The translations under genes and the position numbers were made by a program. 64,000 nucleotides of DNA, taken from assembly GCA_964036315.1 (NCBI GenBank), contig OZ038485.1:102330841-102394840 (forward strand), in the 5' to 3' direction. The notes beneath the pieces were generated by a model that made no database searches, was not told the DNA's origin, and saw only the letters and a program-made list of their open reading frames with translations. Origin of the DNA: Acanthosepion esculentum. Its lineage: Eukaryota > Mollusca > Cephalopoda > Sepiida > Sepiidae. This document shows positions 55,874 through 64,000 of this stretch, piece after piece (within the stretch, counting starts at the first letter, position 1; every line of letters starts with the position of its first letter).

Positions 55874-56045
55874 GAACCTAATGGAGTAAAATTAATTTGT
55901 TTATTTCTGAGGTTTGATCATAGATAGTGGAAACTGCAGGTAAGAGGAGACTGCTGTACAATTCACTTAGCCTTGTGCCAGATTAAATTCAGCTTATTAA
56001 ATATCTATCATACTTGGATTAAATTTATGGAGTTTGTGGTGATGC
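55874..56045. other. Short spacer
   Basis: Nothing recognised. Confidence 0.4.
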
Positions 56046-56049
56046 TCAA

Positions 56050-56495
56050 CTTCAAGAGTACTGAACTGTTAGGTAATATGGGTCCTCTTCTATGACAGTG
56101 AATGCTGAACCACCTCATCACGTATGGAGAAGAGACAAGAGGCAACAGAAATGTGGTTCTACAGAAGGATGTTGAGAATACCATAGACTAAATACGGAAA
56201 ATACAACAATGGAAGTAAAAAGGACACTTATAATTCAATTTAGAAAGAAAGTTAAAATTCTTGGAAAATCTGATACTCACAAGACATATTGAAAACAAGA
56301 GGAACAGAGGAAAGCAGTGTATAACCTACCTAATAAGCTTGCTGGCAGGACTAGGATTAGGAGATATCACAAAAAATAAACTTTACTAAGGGCTACAAAG
56401 GACAGGAAGCTGTGGAGAGCCTTGATTGACCAAAAAGACAAACTTTACTAAGCTGTGGAGAGCCATGAAAGGACATGGTACAAAGAAGAAACTTA
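56050..56495 (+). mobile_element. LINE F copy 10
   Basis: 'gacagtgaatgctgaaccac', 'tacagaaggatgttgagaat', 'ggaaaatctgatactcacaa' and 'aggacaggaagctgtggaga'. A short internal duplication near 56420-56465 repeats 'aaactttactaagctgtgga'-type text before the end. Confidence 0.75.
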
Positions 56496-56529
56496 AAAGA
56501 CACTGATTTTTGTGCTTGTTTTCTTTCTT

Positions 56530-56925
56530 ATATAGCATGCTAGAATAGTTCCAGAGTGGAATAGAACATATGATTCCATCTACCTAGTTTAATGGTAAAA
56601 CCTAATTGGCAATCAAGTAGGATGCTTAAATTAATGCAGTCAAGGTACCAAGAAGAAAAGCTTATCAGAATAATTGCCATGAAAATATTTGTAAATAAAA
56701 TCAGAAGGAAGCCACAATGGTCACAGTGGTTGGAAAGTGTCCAAAGCCGAGATGCCAGGTCAGGATCAATTAAATTACAGACCCTTCTTTGGATTTTGTC
56801 AAGAATCTCAAAATGTACAGCAGGAGTATCAAACCAAATATGGCAGCAATATACAATGCACGGACGAATGGTAGATTCCCGACGTGTGAGATGGATTCTG
56901 ATGAGAAAAATTGTCCTGCATAACA
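56530..56925 (-). mobile_element. LINE E, longest reverse-transcriptase segment
   Basis: The minus strand reads STIRPCIVYCCHIWFDTPAV, then FEILDKIQRRVCNLIDPDLA. This matches the thumb-adjacent region of non-LTR reverse transcriptases (..IRP.LEY....W......L..LE.IQRR...). It then continues toward the KYATRL-type tail and breaks before the NSLP motif. The 5' truncation point is near 56910, just inside the flanking coding-like segment on the plus strand. Confidence 0.75.
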
Positions 56926-57133
56926 GAGTGAAATAAGACGGCAAAATACCGCCTGTCGTGGATGCCAAATCAGGTGGCTCGTTTGCGGACACTGCTGCGT
57001 ACAAAGCAACAAACAGCCGAAGAAGATGCGTATGCTGAGGATGAGCCCGACCGACACAGATGAAACATAACAACTTTTAATTTATCTACAGCAACTTTGT
57101 CTTCTAAAGCTATCAGAATAAAAAAAAAAAACA
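56924..57133 (+). pseudogene. Cysteine-rich C-terminal coding remnant with poly-A
   Basis: A plus-strand frame (56924-57070) reads NTACRGCQIRWLVCGHCCVQ, then SNKQPKKMRMLRMSPTDTDE and a stop at 57068. The C-x2-C-x6-C-x2-CC spacing and basic tail resemble cysteine-rich C-termini of some DNA transposases (piggyBac-like ones for example), but the match is loose. It is followed after about 48 bp by AATAAAA and an A run (57117-57132). GC content is visibly higher than around it. LINE E in opposite orientation has removed or displaced everything upstream. A retrocopy of a host gene is the alternative. Confidence 0.35.
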
Positions 57134-57189
57134 CAATGTAATGACTTTTGTTCATTCTTTGTCAACAAAGAGACTCCTTGTTTTAAATT

Positions 57190-57545
57190 ATTAAACAATC
57201 TTTTTTTTTTTTTTTAATTGCTGTGTACCTTCAAGAATGTAAACAATCATGGTCCTCCACGTGCTCTTTTTCTTTATCTGTGAATTGCCATGACTTCTTG
57301 CAAAAAATAGTGATGTAGTTTCCCCCATTGGATTTTCCATGGTTTTAAAATCGGTGGGTGTTTCTCCTAGACTGGCTGCCACTCAAGGTTAGAAAACCCA
57401 GCTGGAGTTTTTATTCATAGCTGGAGAGGGAAAGGGGAATGCATTCATGCCTTTCCCAAAGATATCGGTGTAAAAGTGAATAAAATGGATTAGGCCAGAT
57501 TTTGAACTCAGTTCATCCATCTCACTTACCATGTTAATAACTGTT
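57190..57545 (-). repeat. SINE B with LINE F-like 3' tail, minus strand
   Basis: Plus-strand text begins with T14 at about 57201, then the reversed tail 'taccttcaagaatgtaaaca' and 'atcatggtcctccacgtgct'. The reversed body follows ('ctcctagactggctgccact', 'atgcctttcccaaagatatc') and the reversed head ends it ('gattttgaactcagttcatc'). This copy shows tail, body and head in one piece. Confidence 0.75.
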
Positions 57546-57614
57546 GCTTTAATCACACATTAAACAATAATGAGGCAAAAAGCATAATATATAGGGAGAG
57601 ATAAATTGGTCAGT

Positions 57615-57615
<1 letters not shown>

Positions 57616-57653
<38 letters not shown>
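57616..57653. repeat. (TG)n microsatellite
   Basis: About 18 TG units. Confidence 0.97.
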
Positions 57654-57655
<2 letters not shown>

Positions 57656-57762
57656 ACGATTACAACATTATTTTCAAATGTGTGAATTTTTATTTTATTT
57701 CCAGTGTAGAGGGGACACATCTCTGCCTAAGTTTATGAGAAAATTGTCTTATTTGTTTGTCA

Positions 57763-57766
<4 letters not shown>

Positions 57767-57810
<44 letters not shown>

Positions 57811-57972
57811 TCCTTACAAGTAGCATGACTCAGAGTTTCATGCACAGGAAGATCACTTTTTGCATGAAACTCTCACATGCTTCCAGTAAGGAAAAAAAAA
57901 AATGTATATTTATAAATATATACTTAATAGCTCTGTTGTATTATATTGAACACTGTTTTATTAACACCAGCA

Positions 57973-58067
<95 letters not shown>
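57767..58067. repeat. (TA)n tracts around a fold-back unit and (CT)n
   Basis: TA runs at 57767-57806 and about 57993-58067 (with a (CT)12 lead at 57971). Between them, 57807-57900 is a fold-back: 'ttccttacaagtagcatgac' pairs with the complement of 'cacatgcttccagtaaggaa', and 'gagtttcatgca' with 'tgcatgaaactc'. Confidence 0.85.
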
Positions 58068-58071
<4 letters not shown>

Positions 58072-58103
58072 TATTTTATCTTGGTTTAAATCAGTGTTAA
58101 TTA

Positions 58104-58135
58104 GTCTTTCACTGGTCAAAGACCATGATGAGGAG
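58104..58135 (-). ncRNA. Hammerhead-like hairpin next to (TA)n
   Basis: The minus strand reads CTCATCA, stem TGGTC-TTTG-ACCA, then GTGAAAGAC. The stem is good and GAAA is kept, but two core bases differ from CUGANGA. It lies about 40 bp from the TA tract, the same arrangement as at 37.3 and 63.9 kb. Confidence 0.35.
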
Positions 58136-58199
58136 TCTATGCTAATCTCAAAACATTTCAGCCACACTTGTGGTAAAAGCCAGTGCCATTGTTTTATCT

Positions 58200-58940
58200 T
58201 GTAACATATATAAAGAATCCAGTCAGGTTCTTTATTTGGTAATGGCCTTTTGTTCCAGCTGAAACCAGTAAAAAAATCTTCCCCTTTTTGTAAAGACTTT
58301 CTATTGATTTTTCACAGAAACTTATGGAATTAAAACCTATAATTTGGTATAGTCTTTTCAATCAGCTTTGTTTATTGATAGTGTACAAAGCCACTGATAA
58401 ATTTATAACTAGTAAGTAGCAAGTGCTTTCTCCTCTGTTTGATCAGAGTTGAGAAATCGACAGGAAATCAACTAATGGAATTCAGTCTTTCCTATTCTTT
58501 ATCTATTTCATAATATAAAACACTTTATATATTTATCTGTCATGTAGCTTGATTTCCTCCTCTTAGTAATAAGATATTCAGTTGTTATGATAAAAAGTGA
58601 TATTACTTGATACCAAGAAGTGGATATCACCTCATATTACAATAACAACAAGATATCTCGGTAGTAAGTAGAATGAGTTGCTAATACATTGCATTTTATT
58701 TCTTTTACTTCATATCAATTTTCATTTGGATAATTTTAACTTCATAATCCTTTAAAAAACAGAATGTTTTCTTGTATGTGACAAGAAAGTTAATTGAATG
58801 GATAAAAAATCTGGATTAAAAATGCATAAGTATGTAATTGCAAATTTACTTAAATATTTGTGCTGAGTTATGTCCCCTGACACAGATCATTGGCCATAGA
58901 AAAGATACAGTAGTCAGCAGCAGAAGCTGAACAGTGGTTG
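58200..58940. other. Spacer, nothing recognised
   Basis: AT-rich sequence without a supported feature. Confidence 0.5.
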
Positions 58941-58944
58941 ACCC

Positions 58945-59467
58945 ATCCTGGGTATGACAGTAATCTACATCCGCATCCTGGGTAAGATAATAAACTACCT
59001 CCAGCAGTAAGGCCTCTGATCAGGAGGTTTTGAGGAGTGTGGGACCACATCCTAATTGCTGGTGTTCCCAGGTCCACCCTGACCCGGGGTGGTAGCACCT
59101 GTCAGAGTCCCAGTTATGGGTAAATAGTTAACCACCAAACTGGGCTCAAAACACTATGAAAGTGTAAAAACAGGTTTTAATACCAGAAATACTTTGTAAA
59201 AAAATTATTACCAGCAATAAATTTGAAGAAAATTTATCAGCAATACATTATTACCAGCAATACATTTTTGAAAAAAAAAGATATTACCAGCAATAAAAAT
59301 CTTGTTGGCATTAAATAACCCATTGAGGTTGATATGCTGTAAAACAAAAACCAAACATTTTTGAAAAAAAAAAATATTGTCAGCTATACAATTTTTGGAA
59401 AAAAAAGAAAAAAAAAAAAATTACCCGCGATATATTTTTGAAGAAAATATATTACCAGCAATACATT
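58945..59467 (+). repeat. Repeat D copy followed by a second, truncated D copy
   Basis: The first copy runs 58945-59350 ('catcctgggtatgacagtaa' to 'gaggttgatatgctgtaaaa'). After 'caaaaaccaaac' the minisatellite part of a second copy starts and is interrupted at 59467 by SINE A. Confidence 0.8.
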
Positions 59468-59798
59468 TGTCACCATATTTATTAGCTTCCTCAAGGACAC
59501 ATGGCACAGTGGATAAAGGCATTGGTTAGATCCAGTGACAGGCCCCAAAGAGTGCGAGTTCAATACCCACTTAAGGCAGTGGAGAACTTGGAGAGGGGAA
59601 TTAACAGGAGATAACTGGTAACTGACATCCATTAAACATGGCACATGGAACTAGAACAGTCTATCCCAGTGAGCGAAATAAAGGGTTCAGTTCGACATTC
59701 CAACCACCTGAAGAAGGCCGGAGCGTACAACGGCTGAAACATTGTAATAAATATGGCGACAAAGACGAGGACAGTAGTCGAAATAATCTAAATAGTGA
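59468..59798 (+). repeat. SINE A inserted in repeat D
   Basis: A reversed piece of about 19 bp ('tttgtcaccatatttatta') precedes the full plus-strand element, which starts 'ctcaaggacacatggcacag' and ends near 'gaaataatctaaatagtgag'. Head: 'gtggataaaggcattggtta' and 'gagttcaatacccactta'. Hairpin: 'acctgaagaaggccggagc' and 'aacggctgaaacattg'. Confidence 0.85.
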
Positions 59799-59898
59799 GC
59801 AATAAATTTATAAAGAAAAATATTACCAGCAATAAAAATTGTTGGCATTAAATGACCTATTGTGGTTGATGTGCCATAAAAAACAAACCAACCCAGTG
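59799..59898 (+). repeat. Repeat D, resumed end
   Basis: 'attaccagcaataaaaattg' and 'ttgtggttgatgtgccataa' complete the D copy interrupted at 59467. Confidence 0.75.
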
Positions 59899-60415
59899 AC
59901 TGACAAACCATTCTGTTGACAGCTGTCTTAGTAGTACCATTCTTGTCTCAAATGCAAACCCGGAGATTCTCTGAACAATGAAAGACTTTTCATAGTCGTT
60001 TTGTTATTTCTTTCCTATGACTCGGTTTGAGAAAATTACCACCTGCCTTACATTATACTTTCATTCTGTATCTTTTAGTTTAAACATATCGAGTGGTGTT
60101 GAAAGACGCAAATATCCATTTATATGGCCATTAATTTTTGTATATGCTATAAGTAGTTTAAAAAAGAAAAGTTCACTTCCTCTTAATGACGAAAAAAAAA
60201 AAAAAAAATTCTCCCAGTTTTGTAATTCGTGTTTTAAGGAACATTTCTCTGACAAAGCTGTACTTTTGTTTAAAGAGTGCATGAAATTATTAAATGAATT
60301 ATTAAAAATAACATCCTCACCTTTGTGACTTCAGTTCCATTTTGGCCAGTGAGGTCTTCAACTTGTCACAAGTGTGCCTCTCATTCAGTTAACCAAGAGA
60401 TAGCAAGGGTTTCAG
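59899..60415. other. Spacer, no gene recognised
   Basis: The plus frame 60017-60328 (103 codons) has an internal poly-A-derived Lys run and no motif. Confidence 0.4.
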
Positions 60416-60419
60416 CAAT

Positions 60420-60780
60420 GAGGAATTATCATTATTTACACTATTTATATTTAGACTGTTGTCTTCATCTTTTGTATTATCACAACATTCAGCTGTTGAG
60501 CCTTCCTCAGGTACATATCAATCTGGGTAACCTACTGGGAATTCTGAACTGAGCCCTTTATTTAATCTATATGGGGAGACTGTTCTTGTTCCATTGCCCA
60601 TGTCTAAGGATATCTTGTCTAGTTGTAATTTTTTTTTTAGTACTGCTCAGTTATTGGTCACCCACTTCGATTGAGTCCAAGTACACACTCATATTGGTTT
60701 GTGAATTTGGTAATGTAGTGATTATCCTTTGGTTGAGGAGTGTGTACTTGGACTCGATGGAAATGGGTAAACAATAACTG
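60420..60780. repeat. SINE A, old subfamily, fold-back
   Basis: Minus-strand body 60420-60690 ('cttgttccattgcccatgtc', 'gccttcctcaggtacatatc'), then a plus-strand head piece to 60780. 'cagttattggtcacccactt' at 60648 pairs with the end 'gggtaaacaataactg' at 60765-60780, giving 43-bp arms with about six mismatches. Confidence 0.75.
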
Positions 60781-60807
60781 GGATATATATATATATATTA
60801 TATATAC

Positions 60808-60844
<37 letters not shown>
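60781..60844. repeat. (TA)n microsatellite
   Basis: TA-rich run with CATA interruptions near 60805-60816. Confidence 0.95.
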
Positions 60845-60849
<5 letters not shown>

Positions 60850-61205
60850 CATAGGTGCATGGCTGAGTGGTTAGAATGTTCATTTCTGACCATGAGACCT
60901 GGGTTTGAATCTCACCATGGTCGATTTGACAGGAAGGAGACTTCTTGATGTTATCGGCCTAGAGGGGGGACAATCCAGGATGTGGCACCTTTGGAAAGTG
61001 CCTGACAACCACATCATGGGTTGACCCAAGCATTGTAAGTGAAATTGGGTAGACGGAACACTTATGATTGTCAATAGCTGTGCTAGAACAAAGTCACAAT
61101 TCATCGTGATGAAGAGTTTCAGCATGCTGGTTTTGTTCAGATTGTTGACCATTGTAGATAACACGCTCTCTCCCAGAAACTGTATACGAGTGGTCAGCTA
61201 TTTGT
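60850..61205 (+). repeat. SINE C, plus strand, full length
   Basis: Head 'tgcatggctgagtggttaga' matches an A box and 'ctgggtttgaatctcaccat' a B box, about 50 nt apart as in tRNAs. The body 'gtgcctgacaaccacatcat', 'gtgaaattgggtagacggaa' and the tail 'tctcccagaaactgtatacg' follow. It is the clearest example of the family. Confidence 0.85.
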
Positions 61206-61995
61206 GTATGACGTAGCATTATAAAACTCTCTCTGAAAATAAAGCAGATTTGTCATTCCTTTTTCTTTCAGCCATTCCATTCTGTCTGTGAATTACAATA
61301 TTATTATATCATGGATAAAATAATGCTCATAATAGGGGAAATGGAAATAGGAGAATAAATCTTTCTTCCAAGTCTTTCCCATTATAGAGCATTTTCCTAT
61401 TTTTAATAGGATCATTTTAATTTATCCATTCAAGAACCATTTGAAAGTTTACTTCTCAAACTGTTCACCATTCAGTTTTCATAATCTTCAATCTCTTGAC
61501 AGACATAGAAAGTTTTCTTTAATGAAAACAAAATGTTTTGTTATTTTAATAATTGAGCAGGAAACAACTTCACTGTATTTTATTCTTCATCATATGTAAT
61601 TTATTATTTATTTTTATTTTTTTTGGGACAATCTACAGCTTGCTTGATCACGGCTTAATAACAGCTGACATAAAAATGAGAGAAAAGAATTTTTATTTGC
61701 TTTTAAAATTTGAAAGATATTTTCTTTTTGGCTTGAGATATTAAGTAAATTCTGCTTCTTTTTCTTATTTCTTCTTTGTACTTTTTCTTTTTCACTTTTC
61801 CCAGTAATGATAACAACAATAAATTTCCTTTTCTGGCCTGATAGAATTTAGAATTACACATTTTTTTCTTGTTAATAGTGTTATGATGCTTGCTGCTAAG
61901 CTCTTAAAAAGATGATTTTTGATAACTTGAATTTCAAGCAGAAATTTTCTTTTACAAGACTCTCTTTTCTGACTTTTCCTCTCTTTTCACCGTCT
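61206..61995. other. AT-rich spacer, nothing recognised
   Basis: No supported feature in about 0.8 kb. Confidence 0.5.
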
Positions 61996-61997
61996 GG

Positions 61998-62345
61998 TCC
62001 TGGGTATGAGAATAAACTACATCCAGCAGCAATGCTTCTCATCAAAAGATTAGAGGTTTTGAGGAGCATGGAACCACATCTTAATCGCTGTTGTTCTCAG
62101 GGTGGTAGCACCTGTTCGGGTCCCAGCTATAGGCAAATACTGAAACCTCCAAACTGGGGTCACAACACTATGAAAGTATACATTTTAATAGTAAAAATAC
62201 CAGCAATACCTTTTTATATAAAATAATTACTAACAATACATTTTATCTGTAGTTGAAGCCATAAAATTGTTTTCGAAATACTTAGATTTTGGCATTAAAT
62301 AACCCATAAATGTTTGATATGCAGCTAAACAAAATCAACCAAACT
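61998..62345 (+). repeat. Repeat D, shortened copy
   Basis: 'cctgggtatgagaataaact', 'gaggttttgaggagcatgga', a reduced minisatellite part and the end 'ttggcattaaataacccata'. Confidence 0.75.
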
Positions 62346-62735
62346 CTCTTTCCCCTCTTTTTACATTCTTTTTTTTTTTGTCTTTTCTTCTTAGTGATCT
62401 ATTTATTTTTCTTCTTCTCAACCAGTTTCCTTATCTTTTCCATCATTTTTAACCTTATCACATTCACTTCATTTTTCCTTTCTCTTTATTACACTTCAAG
62501 TCCCTCAAGTGAATCAGTTCTTCAGTTCTGTTGTTCATCAACAGATTGCTATTTAAAACCTACATGAAGGTATCTCACCTTATGGCAAACCTTTAACATT
62601 TTAAACTCACTGCAGTTTTCGATACACTCGTTGACTTGTAAAATCCACTGTACAGATGCAACAATACTTCCTGTTACTATTTTATTTCTTAACCTTATGC
62701 TATATGAATGTTCTAAGGTAGAAATTAACTGACAT
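62346..62735. other. CT/T-rich spacer
   Basis: T-rich with 'tctttt' runs; no feature supported. Confidence 0.5.
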
Positions 62736-62750
62736 TATCTTTTGTGGCAG

Positions 62751-62895
62751 ACGTGATGAGGCAGAACCTGGGACGAGCACAACCGGTTCCGACTTGCCTT
62801 TTCCCCGCCAAAAAAGAGCCCGTATTTGCTTAGCATGTAGGGCTACTGCAGTTGAAATGAAGAAGAAAAAGAAAGCACTTACCACTCTGCCGTAA
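62751..62895 (+). other. Alternative coding reading of the left part of the promoter-like block
   Basis: After an acceptor-like 'tatcttttgtggcag', the plus strand is open for 48 codons: RDEAEPGTSTTGSDLPFPRQ, then KRARICLACRATAVEMKKKK, then a stop at 62893. It could be a last exon or a transposase end. It overlaps a minus-strand frame that has a better donor site, so at most one of the two is likely real. Confidence 0.2.
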
Positions 62896-62962
62896 TCCAT
62901 CCTCGGCCAGATAACGTAGAAGAATAAGGGGAGACTTGCATCGCCTTTTTATGCAATGAATA

Positions 62963-62980
62963 TGCAATGCATTATGGGAC
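62963..62980 (-). promoter_or_regulatory. Staf/ZNF143-type site 1
   Basis: The minus strand GTCCCATAATGCATTGCA matches the remembered 18-bp consensus YWCCCRNMATSCMYYRCR at 17 of 18 positions (first base differs). Confidence 0.5.
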
Positions 62981-63013
62981 AGAGACGGAATGAACTATGG
63001 GATCGCACGAAGA

Positions 63014-63031
63014 CGTAAGGGATTATGGGTA
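63014..63031 (-). promoter_or_regulatory. Staf/ZNF143-type site 2
   Basis: The minus strand TACCCATAATCCCTTACG matches YWCCCRNMATSCMYYRCR at all 18 positions. It lies about 30 bp upstream of the TATA box. A weaker third match (about 14 of 18) lies near 62984-63003. Confidence 0.55.
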
Positions 63032-63360
63032 TATGGAAAAATATAAAAGCACCTAGTTTTTCACAGTTCGGCAGAAGCTTGGAGGGACGTTCCCGGTTGG
63101 CGGCTGGAAAAGTCTATTTGTGCGATTTTGAGACGGAACGACTAGAGGTTGGATTACTAGTTGGGAGAGCTCGAATTTACTCGCTGGTGGCCGTTTTTCT
63201 TTTTATTTCATCACATCTTTTAAAAATGTTTGCCATTTAATAAAAATTAAAATAGTCTTTCACCTACCTTGAACAAAACTCATCTAGGATAGCTCATGAG
63301 ATATTTACTCACTACTGTTGCTGGTCGTGTCATGATATATGAGATTATTTCCTTGTGGAG

Positions 63361-63469
63361 TAATTTTGAATGAAATAACTGGTGAGGCATGGGAAAAGCT
63401 AGGTAGCTTGACAGATGATCAGATTGATCAATCTGTTCAATTCCTTAAACCTCCTTCGGGTAACACCAC
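63361..63469 (+). CDS. Candidate internal exon of an unidentified gene
   Basis: A 109-nt plus-strand stretch is open in one frame. It reads ILNEITGEAWEKLGSLTDDQ and then IDQSVQFLKPPSGNTT, a charged, helix-like sequence unlike the neighbouring T-rich frames. It is preceded by 'ttatttccttgtggag' (acceptor AG at 63359-63360, with a mediocre pyrimidine tract) and followed by GTATGT at 63470, a good donor. The frame carries on past the donor into VCVIHNVC-type translation of TG-rich intron, which supports a boundary there. It lies about 300 bp downstream of the TATA box at 63045, so it might be the second exon of a transcript from that promoter. I do not recognise the protein. Confidence 0.35.
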
Positions 63470-63751
63470 GTATGTGTGTGTAATACATAATGTGTGTACT
63501 GTAGTTTTTGTGTGCATAATACAAGAAATTTTTAACAAAAAGGCAATAAAGAGGGGTTGAATTATACACGTTTTCAGAAATTTCTACTTGTCTTAAAAAA
63601 AAGCCTTATTTGAAACAGCAAAATTGCAAATACACTCAGTTATTGATAACATGGAGTAGACAGGTGAAGATAGTATTTGTTTACGAATGCTATTTGATAT
63701 TGTTTCTCTTTTCATTCTTAATGAAAGACAATATTTTTTTTACTTTCATTA

Positions 63752-63756
<5 letters not shown>

Positions 63757-63822
<66 letters not shown>
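63757..63822. repeat. (TA)n microsatellite
   Basis: About 31 TA units. Confidence 0.97.
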
Positions 63823-63825
<3 letters not shown>

Positions 63826-63829
63826 AGTT

Positions 63830-64000
63830 TCATTAAAAACGAGACAAGGTACTACGGTTAAGTTTCTTATTTAATTTTTCTTGTGTACAAACAAGAGCTT
63901 TCTTTGCTGGACAAAGGGTGTGTAAGAACTGTCCAAATGTTTTATTTTTCCGAGCGCTTTCGGCTATACCTTTAGCCATTATCAAGGATGATTTGATTTT
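63830..64000 (-). mobile_element. Penelope-like element end with hammerhead-like hairpin (partial)
   Basis: The minus strand reads TTGATAA, stem GGCT-AAAGGTAT-AGCC, then GAAAGCGCTCGG. It is followed by 'aataaaacatttggacagtt' and, about 130 bp on, the (TA)n tract. The stem is intact but the core differs from CUGANGA at two bases. The family assignment rests on layout only; the rest of the element would lie beyond the window's right edge. Confidence 0.4.

Larger units (their letters stand above)
62743..63255. promoter_or_regulatory. Promoter-like block (possibly an LTR), with flanking TCTTT
   Basis: About 500 bp clearly richer in GC than its surroundings. It contains two good matches to the Staf/ZNF143 site, a TATA box at about 63045 ('aaaatataaaagcacctagt') and AATAAAA at 63238. 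TCTTT occurs at 62738-62742 and 63256-63260; a 5-bp duplication would fit a solo LTR starting TGTGG, but the right end (...AATAG) is not the usual CA. On the minus strand GTG|GTAAGT at about 62884 is a strong splice donor after 'atggattacggcagagtg'. Bidirectional host promoter and LTR are both possible. Confidence 0.45.

Noticed and set aside
59384..59911. Minus-strand frames of 86 and 74 codons
   Set aside because: Antisense to SINE A and repeat D; the same frames recur wherever SINE A occurs (22.2, 34.1, 39.3 kb).

Overview
The window looks like repeat-dense, AT-rich metazoan DNA, probably from a cephalopod mollusc and most likely an octopus. That guess rests on the remembered flavour of its tRNA-derived SINEs and LINE 3' ends and was not tested by a search. 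There is no bacterial-type gene organisation, CRISPR array, complete transposase or complete host gene. Most of it is probably intergenic or intronic. Nearly all recognisable content is mobile-element debris, plus (TA)n, (TG)n and poly-A/T tracts. The only places that look like host gene parts are near the right end: a promoter-like block at 62.74-63.26 kb and a possible 109-nt exon at 63.36-63.47 kb. Weaker coding-like remnants lie at 41.8-42.9, 55.1-55.5 and 56.9-57.1 kb.

For this answer I named the recurring families by letter. SINE A is a tRNA-headed element of about 370 bp whose body carries a hairpin of the type CTGANGA-stem-GAAAC. It very often occurs as two copies fused head to head (about 1.0, 8.3, 22.1, 23.2, 34.0, 39.1, 59.5 and 60.4 kb). 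SINE B has a tRNA-like head and a body containing 'cccttgggaaagg'; its 3' tail resembles the 3' end of LINE F. SINE C is a tRNA-like element of about 350-390 bp (16.4, 38.6, 49.9, 54.3, 60.9 kb). Repeat D has an internal minisatellite and every copy is on the + strand (39.9, 43.1, 51.5, 58.9, 62.0 kb). LINE E and LINE F are the C-terminal tails of two non-LTR reverse transcriptases, each present about ten times, always 5'-truncated and broken.

DNA transposons: a deleted mariner (8.94-9.53 kb); a second mariner transposase tail interrupted by a 551-bp hAT MITE with an 8-bp target duplication (13.44-14.33 kb); a pogo/CENP-B-type DNA-binding domain fragment (14.87-15.18 kb); and a 518-bp Tc1-type deletion derivative with 106-bp inverted ends (46.28-46.79 kb).

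Layout. 0-12 kb: SINE A, LINE F and LINE E fragments and the first mariner. 12-20 kb: microsatellites, the nested mariner/hAT, the pogo fragment, a third LINE tail and LINE F copy 4. 21-25 kb: SINE A dimers and a 120-bp inverted duplication differing at one base. 27-33 kb: LINE E and F copies, two copies of a hammerhead-like repeat in opposite orientation, and a striking module (30.30-30.91 kb) with a tRNA-Ser-like sequence between two identical 168-bp direct repeats. 37-40 kb: a 5S rRNA-derived sequence joined to a SINE B head, SINE C, SINE A dimer and repeat D. 41-49 kb: a decayed coding-like stretch, LINE F, an unclassified element and the Tc1 derivative. 49-62 kb: SINE, LINE and repeat D debris with local duplications. 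62.7-63.5 kb: promoter-like block and candidate exon. Genes do not work together here in any way the sequence shows; the main interactions are between parasites, with LINEs apparently mobilising SINEs and elements inserting into elements.
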